Below are positions 1-4,845 of a DNA stretch of 8,302 nt, piece after piece. The notes under the pieces are model-generated. The model saw nothing but the letters and a program-made list of their open reading frames with translations. It did not search any database and was not told the DNA's origin. How positions within the stretch are numbered: the stretch's first letter is position 1; each line of letters starts with the position of its first letter. Origin of the DNA: UBA3071 sp965369635 (lineage in GTDB: Bacteria; Chloroflexota; Anaerolineae; UBA3071); assembly GCA_965369635.1 (NCBI GenBank), contig CBDURC010000138.1, positions 1 through 8,302 of the forward strand, in the 5' to 3' direction. The translations under genes were made by a program, and so were the position numbers.

Positions 1-358
1 CCATGCCGCCGGCGACGATGATCTGCGCATCGCCGGCGCGGATCATGGCCGCACCTAGCATAACCGTCTTCAGCCCCGAGCCGCAGATCTTGTTGAGAGT
101 CGTGGCCGGGATGTAGTCGGCGGGCAGCCCCGCTCTGATGGCCGCCTGGCGTGCGGGCGCCTGCCCCAGTCCGGCAGAGACCACGTTGCCCATGAGCACT
201 TCGTCAACGGCGTAGGGCTCCACCTCCGCACGGTGCACCGCTTGGCGGATGACCACCGCTCCCAGTTCCGTGGCGGGGATGGTGGAGAGCGTGCCGCCGA
301 ACTTGCCGATGGCCGTGCGGCAAGCGCTGACAATGACTACATCGCGATCAGTTGACAT
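1..358 (-). CDS. Thiolase (acetyl-CoA acetyltransferase family), N-terminal part, cut by the left edge
   Basis: Thiolases condense or cleave acyl-CoA units (2 acetyl-CoA to acetoacetyl-CoA, or the last step of beta-oxidation) in the cytoplasm. The 119 visible residues begin MSTDRDVVIVSACRTAIGKF, the usual thiolase opening (VVIVSA.RT..GkfgG). Further on there is GNVVSAGLGQAPARQAA, and then NKICGSGLK, whose Cys at about residue 91 is the acyl-accepting nucleophile. The last residues seen, IIVAGGM, are also conserved; roughly 270 residues lie outside the window. The ATG at 358-356 has an AGGGAGA ribosome site at 373-367, spaced 8 nt, which fixes the start. The gene follows the M29 peptidase by a 112 bp gap that contains a 9-bp-period inverted repeat. 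The family is clear; whether it is biosynthetic or degradative cannot be told from this part. Confidence 0.93.
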   Translation of the reverse strand, partial: MSTDRDVVIVSACRTAIGKFGGTLSTIPATELGAVVIRQAVHRAEVEPYAVDEVLMGNVVSAGLGQAPARQAAIRAGLPADYIPATTLNKICGSGLKTVMLGAAMIRAGDAQIIVAGGM

Positions 359-382
359 GTTCACAATCTCCCTAACTGCCAG

Positions 383-463
383 TCAGCCGATTGAGCCGAT
401 GGGTTTCACACCGATTCTGTCGGTTATATCGGTTCCATTGGCTTTATCGGCTTCATCGGCTGA
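383..463. repeat. 9-bp-period repeat with an 18-bp imperfect inverted repeat at its ends
   Basis: Between the thiolase and the M29 gene, CGA/CGG/TGG triplets recur at 388, 397, 412, 421, 430, 439, 448 and 457. The step is exactly 9 bp from 412 onward and between the first two. The two ends are inverted copies: AGCCGATTGAGCCGAT at 385-400 against ATCGGCTTCATCGGCT at 446-461, matching at 14 of 16 positions. Two more base pairs extend the match outward. A transcript could fold into a long hairpin with a 45-nt loop. No T-run follows on either strand, so an intrinsic terminator is not supported. The function is unknown. Confidence 0.7.
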
Positions 464-470
464 TCAGATA

Positions 471-1475
471 CTAAAGCTGAAACTCGCCATTGACCATGAT
501 CACTTCACCATCAACCTCGATGGTGCAGCGCGTGGGAATGACGTCCACGTGCACTTTGGCCGACCAATCGGCGCCGGTCTCGTGCGGATAGGGATTGCCG
601 AAGGCGACGTGTACACCGGGGATCTTCTCGTCTTGCAGCAGGTTTCCGGTCAGTTCGGTGACCGCGGTGTTGGTGCCGATGGCGAATTCCCCCACGCGGC
701 GGCCGTTCTCATCGGAGTTGAGATAGGCCCAGACTTCAGTTTCGATCGCTTCATCGGCGTGTTCCACCCGCTCCACCCAGCCATCCATGACGTGGAAGGT
801 CATGGGGTGCTCCAGCACGCCGTACTTGGGGCTGAAGTAGTCCCCCAGCACGTCGGCGACGATGATACCCTCCGCCGTCGCCGGACAGGTGAACACTTCG
901 CCCTCCGGCAGGTTGCCCCATTGCCCTTGCTCGTGGTACAGGCCGTGGCACGGTATCCACTTCAGATCGGGGCTGAAGCGGGCGGTAAGGTCCGTGCCCT
1001 TGGGCGAAGTGACGCGGATGGTCTTCGCTTGCTGCACCCGCTCGTACACCTGCATGGTCAGTGCGTGCACCTGGCGGTAGTCCGCCCGCATGCCCTCGCG
1101 CATTAGACGGGGGGTGATCGTGGGCATGTGACCGTGGCGCACCTTGAGCACCTGGCGTAGGTACGCGCCCAACTTCATGCGGAAAGCCACCTCTCCCTTT
1201 TGCGAACCGGCGGCAAAGAAGCTGACCGTGGGGCCAAAGGCCTCGATGTCGGGTACCAACCCTTCGGGCAGGGTGGTAATGGGGCGGGAGGCATACTCTC
1301 CCAGACGGCGCAGTTCGACGGCCGCGCCGGTGGCCGCGGCCTCGTCTGCCAGTGCCTGGCCGATGTCCAATGTCTCATCATCGGTGAGCACAAAAACGCG
1401 GTCCTGAGCCTGCACGTTCATGCAGACCCGCACCGCGTTGCGAACGCCTTCACGTACTGCGCTGTTTATGGTCAT
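471..1475 (-). CDS. M29-family (thermophilic AmpS/AmpT-like) aminopeptidase
   Basis: Predicted cytoplasmic dinuclear-metal aminopeptidase of 334 residues, somewhat shorter than the roughly 400-residue AmpS/AmpT enzymes. The N-terminal half (AVREGVRNAVRVCMNVQAQD, then RVFVLTDDE) matches the family's usual opening. The metal ligands expected for M29 can be assigned in order: E193 in NLPEGEVFT, E263 in VGEFAIGTN, H289 in GVHVAFGNPYP, and H309 and D311 in KVHVDVI. It lacks a signal peptide. The ATG at 1475-1473 was chosen because homology begins there; an AAGGAG lies at 1495-1490, although 14 nt away is long. The frame stays open to 1595, but that stretch is translated 7-bp repeat DNA. Some members of this superfamily are ring-cleaving dioxygenase-like proteins, so the substrate is uncertain. 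Confidence 0.85.
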   Translation of the reverse strand: MTINSAVREGVRNAVRVCMNVQAQDRVFVLTDDETLDIGQALADEAAATGAAVELRRLGEYASRPITTLPEGLVPDIEAFGPTVSFFAAGSQKGEVAFRMKLGAYLRQVLKVRHGHMPTITPRLMREGMRADYRQVHALTMQVYERVQQAKTIRVTSPKGTDLTARFSPDLKWIPCHGLYHEQGQWGNLPEGEVFTCPATAEGIIVADVLGDYFSPKYGVLEHPMTFHVMDGWVERVEHADEAIETEVWAYLNSDENGRRVGEFAIGTNTAVTELTGNLLQDEKIPGVHVAFGNPYPHETGADWSAKVHVDVIPTRCTIEVDGEVIMVNGEFQL

Positions 1476-1517
1476 GGTTGGTCTTTGAACTCCTTTGTTC
1501 GTGATTGTGCCTTCGAT

Positions 1518-1552
1518 CAGGATGCAGGAGGCAGGATGCAAGATGTATGATG
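1518..1552. repeat. Heptanucleotide tandem repeat, five degenerating units
   Basis: Consecutive 7-mers read CAGGATG, CAGGAGG, CAGGATG, CAAGATG and TATGATG from 1518 to 1552. The longest exact copy, CAGGATGCA, is at 1518-1526 and again at 1532-1540. The array lies 43 bp upstream of the M29 start codon, in the 189 bp gap after the pyrophosphatase gene. If read through from the longer open frame it would encode a run like YILHPASCIL, which looks like translated repeat and not protein. Confidence 0.75.
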
Positions 1553-1619
1553 GAGGTAAGCGTTGACGCTGCTGCCTCTCAGGGGGATGCGCCACAGCCC
1601 GGAGACGGTTTCCTCCATT

Positions 1620-1655
1620 CTTTCGTGTTCCCTTTCGTGTTCCTTTTCGTGGTCT
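1620..1655. repeat. 12-bp tandem repeat CTTTCGTGTTCC, about 2.7 units
   Basis: Two exact copies of CTTTCGTGTTCC (1620-1631 and 1632-1643) are followed by a decayed third, TTTTCGTGGTCT (1644-1655). The array ends 9 bp before the pyrophosphatase stop codon, on its downstream side. The reverse complement of the unit with its flanking base, GGGAACACGAAAG, is found again at 7342-7354, right behind rpiB, so this is a dispersed intergenic motif. Confidence 0.75.
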
Positions 1656-1664
1656 GTCTGCGCC

Positions 1665-2210
1665 TCATAGCCCGGGCAGGCCGAAGCGGGCCTCGTACAA
1701 GGCGATAGACTTCTGGATCTCCTTCTTGGCTGCCTCCGCGCCTTCCCATGATCCCGGCTTGGTTCGTGCCCCTTCCAGATCTTTGTACACTTCGAAGAAG
1801 TGCGCCACTTCGCGCAGGAAGTGCTGGGGGATGTCGGAAATGTCGTCGTAGTCGTTGAACAGGGGGTCGGTGGCGGGCACAGCTAATATCTTGTCGTCTG
1901 TCTCGTCCCGGTCCAACATGCGGAAGACGCCGATGGGCCGCGCTTCGATGATGCAGCTAGGGAAGGTCGGCTCGTTGATCATCACCAGGATGTCCAGCGG
2001 ATCGCCATCATCGCAGAAGGTGTGCGGGATAAGCCCGTAGTCGCCCGGGTAGTGCAGGGAGGAATAGAGCACGCGGTCCAGCTTGATGAGCCCATCTTGT
2101 TTGTTGTATTCGTACTTGTTGCGTGAGCCCTTGGGAATTTCCACGATGGCATAGACTAAGTCGGGAACCTGGGGGCCTGCACGCAACTCGTGCCAGAGGT
2201 TGTGGATCAT
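1665..2210 (-). CDS. ppa: Inorganic pyrophosphatase, family I (soluble)
   Basis: Hydrolyses pyrophosphate to two phosphates with Mg2+ in the cytoplasm, pulling biosynthetic reactions forward. The 181 residues match the usual 170-180 of bacterial family I enzymes. The signature DDGDPLDIL gives metal ligands D68, D70 and D73. Further active-site positions are D100, D105 and K107 in MLDRDETDDKILAVP. Other family landmarks are EIPKGSRNKYEY near residue 24 and HYPGDYGLIPHTF near 53. The ATG at 2210-2208 is preferred over one 18 bp upstream because GGAGGAAGG at 2226-2218 sits 7 nt before it. It is flanked by 84 bp (hairpins) upstream and 189 bp (tandem repeats) downstream and may be a single transcription unit, but I see no convincing promoter. 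Confidence 0.97.
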   Translation of the reverse strand: MIHNLWHELRAGPQVPDLVYAIVEIPKGSRNKYEYNKQDGLIKLDRVLYSSLHYPGDYGLIPHTFCDDGDPLDILVMINEPTFPSCIIEARPIGVFRMLDRDETDDKILAVPATDPLFNDYDDISDIPQHFLREVAHFFEVYKDLEGARTKPGSWEGAEAAKKEIQKSIALYEARFGLPGL

Positions 2211-2248
2211 GGGTTGACCTTCCTCCAAGAGTCTGTCAGTCGGAGTTC

Positions 2249-2281
2249 ATCGTCTCTGACGATTCAAAGTCGGAGACTTTG
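2249..2281. repeat. Two adjacent perfect hairpins between the peptidase and ppa
   Basis: ATCGTC-TCT-GACGAT (2249-2263, 6-bp stem) is followed after one base by CAAAGTC-GGA-GACTTTG (2265-2281, 7-bp stem). Both have 3-nt loops. The octamer AGTCGGAG occurs within the second hairpin (2268-2275) and again 30 bp away at 2238-2245. On the minus strand the 7-bp hairpin starts 13 bp after the peptidase stop. Neither is followed by a T-run, so they are not standard terminators. They could mark an mRNA processing or stability site, or be a small dispersed repeat. Confidence 0.6.
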
Positions 2282-2294
2282 CACTCCACAGCGG

Positions 2295-3539
2295 TTACTT
2301 CCTGAACAGAAGCACTGCAGTGACAGCGGCCACTACAATCAAACTCGTGCTGCAACAGCACACCATCAAGCCCACGGTCAACAGCGTTGTACGCTCTGGG
2401 GGAGAACCGCCCAAGCCACGCAGGCCTGCTTCCGCTGCCGCAGCCGTGGTGGCGGTTCTCCATTCCGCGTAGAATTCCTCTTGCGACATGCCCCAGGCAG
2501 CGGGCATAGCCTCGCGGGTCGGCTTGCCCTCCCGATAGGCGGCCATCAGCGCGGCCATGCCTTCGGGGCCGAAGCGTTCCAGCGCATACTCTACCATGCT
2601 CAGACTCTGGGCGTAGGCCAGGCTGACCTGTGCATGGTCAGGGCCGAAGCTACCGGTCACGTAGGGTAACGGTAGCAATTCGCCGCCGCGTGCCGCGCGC
2701 CGCACCATGCTCTCCTGCTCATCGTGAGAGGCGGCTTCATTATGTACCGCCAGCCCTTCGTTTAGCCAGGCCGGCGGGTCGGCAAACGGATGATCTGTGG
2801 CCTGATGGAACAGCAGGTGGGCGATCTCGTGCGGTATCACCGCCTGCCACCAATCGCGGTTCGAATCGGGCGAGATGATCTGCACCGTGAGTCCCATCTT
2901 GGGGAAAGCACGTCCCCCGATCCAATCCCGCATGCGTGGGAAGGCGGAGAAGAACTCCTCCTGGCCGGGATAGACGACGATGCGCACCTGGAAGGCAAGC
3001 TGAGCGCCGATCTCCGCCGATAGCCGCTCGACGGCCTCGTTGGCCAGGTCAAAGAGCTCCTGGCCGAAGGAGTTGTCTCCCTCGTACCAGAAGAGCGCCA
3101 CCCGCTCGTTTTCCAAGCGGTTCCAGGGGAAGCGGGGATCGTCGTAGTAGAGGACCCGCTCCTCAGTGACCCGCTCGTTGCCCGCCGCATCGCGGATGAC
3201 CCAGTGAAAGAGGATGGGCGCTCCGGGCGGCACGCTCAGGTATTTCGTATGCCAACGATGCTGGGCGGCAACCTCTCTGGCTGGCTCGAATTGCAGGGGA
3301 GCCGACGTCAACGAGGTGTCTCCCCGCTTAGCGAAAACCAGCTTGATAGAGGTAATGTCGCCTGCGGTGCTGTGGGCGGTCAGGCGCCATATCAACTCGT
3401 CAGGGAAGTGGTTCTCCTGGCGTTCCTCTACGATGGAGATGGAGCCGTCCGCCATAGCGGGCAAGGCAGTCGTGCTCCAGCACAGCACAGCCATCAGCAG
3501 GAGGACCCATGACACCCAGCGGGGTCTATGGCGCCTCAT
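2295..3539 (-). CDS. Secreted, membrane-anchored gluzincin metallopeptidase (peptidase MA-like)
   Basis: Predicted extracytoplasmic zinc peptidase of 414 residues. The N-terminus RRHRPRW plus a hydrophobic stretch ending ALPAMA-DG (about 1-31) is a signal peptide that the neighbouring lepB product could cleave. Residues 32-140 look like a beta-rich domain. The catalytic domain follows, with HEIAHLLFHQ (zinc ligands H237 and H241, catalytic E238) and WLNEGLA, whose E261 is the third ligand. A hydrophobic segment at about 385-411, with three consecutive Cys at 394-396, then FRK, forms a C-terminal anchor. The ATG at 3539-3537 starts directly at the signal peptide. An in-frame ATG at 3578 and a TTG at 3584 would add 13 or 15 polar residues, and none of the three has a strong ribosome site. 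The substrate is unknown. Confidence 0.8.
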   Translation of the reverse strand: MRRHRPRWVSWVLLLMAVLCWSTTALPAMADGSISIVEERQENHFPDELIWRLTAHSTAGDITSIKLVFAKRGDTSLTSAPLQFEPAREVAAQHRWHTKYLSVPPGAPILFHWVIRDAAGNERVTEERVLYYDDPRFPWNRLENERVALFWYEGDNSFGQELFDLANEAVERLSAEIGAQLAFQVRIVVYPGQEEFFSAFPRMRDWIGGRAFPKMGLTVQIISPDSNRDWWQAVIPHEIAHLLFHQATDHPFADPPAWLNEGLAVHNEAASHDEQESMVRRAARGGELLPLPYVTGSFGPDHAQVSLAYAQSLSMVEYALERFGPEGMAALMAAYREGKPTREAMPAAWGMSQEEFYAEWRTATTAAAAEAGLRGLGGSPPERTTLLTVGLMVCCCSTSLIVVAAVTAVLLFRK

Positions 3540-3602
3540 GGCTGGTTGCTCTGATTCCTGGAAACTCGCCTGAGTCATTATCAACGGAGCATGGCTCTGT
3601 GT

Positions 3603-3860
3603 TCAGATATGCCTCAGCCGGCAGCGAGGGTGTTGCATGGCATTCTCGAGATCGCATCGGGCAGCGCCCAACGCCTTGGCCAGCGCGCCGACGGTGACCC
3701 AATCGCTGGGTGCGATCTGGCTGAACAGTTTGCGTTCCTCGCCTGTCAGCCCCTGCCTCATCAAGACGCCATCGGGATCGGCCAGGAGCTTTCCTCGGCA
3801 GGTGAGACACTGCCAGGCGTGGGCCGCAACGATGAGCACTCGTTCGTTGACGTAGGTCAT
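3603..3860 (-). CDS. Small unrecognised cysteine-containing protein (85 aa)
   Basis: I do not recognise this protein. It has 85 residues with Cys at 18, 21, 69 and 80 and His at 14 and 77. The first pair forms CLTC (CxxC), so zinc or redox chemistry is possible. Residues about 38-80 (LTGEERKLFSQIAPSDWVTV, then GALAKALG and DLENAMQHP) have the helix spacing of a small winged-helix or helix-turn-helix fold, but that is a guess. The ATG at 3860-3858 has AGGAG 10 nt upstream. A GTG at 3908, overlapping the lepB stop as GTGA, would add 16 residues in the same frame. It lies 44 bp after lepB and 63 bp before the peptidase start, so it is probably co-transcribed with both. Strong ribosome site and context support a real gene. 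Confidence 0.6.
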   Translation of the reverse strand: MTYVNERVLIVAAHAWQCLTCRGKLLADPDGVLMRQGLTGEERKLFSQIAPSDWVTVGALAKALGAARCDLENAMQHPRCRLRHI

Positions 3861-3904
3861 AGATGGGTGGCTCCTGCCCGGTGATGATGGCCCCGACTGT
3901 CTCC

Positions 3905-4609
3905 TCACTCACTATCAGGGAAGGTGTAGTGGGGCACAATAGCCCAGTGCTGCGGCGGCCAGTAGGACAGCAATGCCTTCCCCAGGACGCGGTCTATGGA
4001 AAGAAGACCCCAGGAGCGGGAATCCCTGGAATTGGGCCGATTGTCGCCCATCACGTAGAGTTGATTTGGCCCCAAGGTCACAGCGGGAGCGTCGCGCACA
4101 TTGTGGCGCGTTTCGTAGGGCTCGTTCACAGGCAGGCCATTGATCAACACTTGTCCTTTGTCGATCTGTATCTTCTCGCCCGGCAATCCGATGACCCGCT
4201 TGATGTAGTCCTTGGGTTGGTCTGGAGCGTGGAAGACGATGATGTCACCCCGCTTGGGCTGCCAGATGCACCACACTTTCTGCCAATGGATGTCGAGGAT
4301 ATCCACGTCTAGATGGAAGCCCGGACAGTACGCGAAACGGTTGACGATCAAGAACTGCCTGTCGTGGAGGTTGGGCTCCATGCTGCTCCCCTCGACGCGG
4401 AAGTTCTGGGCGAAGTTGCGGATCACGAGGAAAATAGCCAGCGTCAGGATGATCGTCTCCACCAGTTCGCGCAACACCTCCGCCGAGGAGGCCCTTTGTG
4501 ATGGCGCGGCTGCGGGCGTTGCCTCTGCTAGAGGCTCGTCTGCAATGGAGATTGATGGCGTTGCCTGCGGCTGGTGGCGTTCTGCCGTGGTCTCTTCGGT
4601 TTCCGGCAT
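3905..4609 (-). CDS. lepB: Signal peptidase I
   Basis: Membrane serine protease that removes signal peptides from Sec/Tat-exported proteins outside the membrane, using a Ser-Lys dyad. The protein has 234 residues. Residues 1-45 form a Glu/Pro/Ala-rich cytoplasmic tail, about 48-66 (LVETIILTLAIFLVIRNFA) the single membrane span, then VEGSSMEPN with nucleophile S76, DYIKRVIGLPGE with general base K137, and GDNRPNSRDSRSWG near 188-201. Between NRFAY and PKRGDIIVF there are about 24 residues (PGFHLDVDILDIHWQKVWCI with neighbours), longer than the equivalent loop in short Gram-positive enzymes. The ATG at 4609-4607 has TAGGAAG at 4622-4616, spaced 6 nt, and a promoter just upstream. It heads the minus-strand cluster that includes an exported peptidase. 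Confidence 0.96.
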   Translation of the reverse strand: MPETEETTAERHQPQATPSISIADEPLAEATPAAAPSQRASSAEVLRELVETIILTLAIFLVIRNFAQNFRVEGSSMEPNLHDRQFLIVNRFAYCPGFHLDVDILDIHWQKVWCIWQPKRGDIIVFHAPDQPKDYIKRVIGLPGEKIQIDKGQVLINGLPVNEPYETRHNVRDAPAVTLGPNQLYVMGDNRPNSRDSRSWGLLSIDRVLGKALLSYWPPQHWAIVPHYTFPDSE

Positions 4610-4644
4610 GCGATGCTTCCTATCAGCTTAGTAAGCGTAGGGTC

Positions 4645-4673
4645 ATTATAACACCCGATACAAGGGAAGGCAA
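4645..4673 (-). promoter_or_regulatory. Sigma-70-type promoter for lepB
   Basis: On the minus strand a -35 box TTGCCT (4673-4668) is followed by 17 bp and a perfect -10 box TATAAT (4650-4645). Transcription would start near 4638, leaving a leader of about 28 nt with the TAGGAAG ribosome site. It points away from the plus-strand promoter at 4716-4744. The 42 bp between the two promoters could hold a shared regulator site, but no operator palindrome is obvious. Confidence 0.75.
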
Positions 4674-4715
4674 GAATGAGACCGCAGGTTCCTCGCTGGA
4701 TTGCGCTCTGGCTGC

Positions 4716-4744
4716 TTGACACGAGCCGTGACGTGGTGTAGAAT
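4716..4744 (+). promoter_or_regulatory. Sigma-70-type promoter for the HAD-TsaC operon
   Basis: A perfect -35 box TTGACA (4716-4721), a 17-bp spacer and TAGAAT (4739-4744) lie about 100 bp before the GTG start at 4846. Transcription would begin near 4751 and give a leader of about 95 nt. The leader contains a repeated GCCTCTG (4785-4791 and 4797-4803). A GCTGGCG/CGCCAGC pair at 4745-4751 and 4780-4786 falls across the likely start site, so only part would be transcribed. I recognise no riboswitch. The promoter probably serves the toxin-antitoxin pair and rpiB too, since they follow with gaps of 12 bp or less. Confidence 0.78.
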
Positions 4745-4845
4745 GCTGGCGGTTCTCTGTCCAGGCGACGCGATGCCCACGCCAGCCTCTGCCCGTGCCT
4801 CTGGGGAGGGGACTCCGCAGGGCGGCAAGGAGCCCGTAGCAGACC

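Noticed and set aside
383..463. CRISPR-like array
   Set aside because: The unit is only 9 bp without spacers, and no cas gene is present.
249..1106. Plus-strand open frame of 285 codons
   Set aside because: It lies opposite the M29 and thiolase genes, includes translated 9-bp repeat sequence, and resembles no protein; the opposite strand has clear catalytic motifs.
1476..1595. 40-residue N-terminal extension of the M29 protein
   Set aside because: It is mostly translated heptamer repeat, and homology plus a ribosome site put the start at 1475.
2249..2281. Intrinsic terminator for the peptidase gene
   Set aside because: Stems are short and AT/GC mixed, and no T-run follows on either strand.
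3526..3939. Minus-strand frame of 137 codons overlapping lepB, the small gene and the peptidase start
   Set aside because: It is Arg-rich out-of-frame sequence overlapping three better-supported genes and has no ribosome site.
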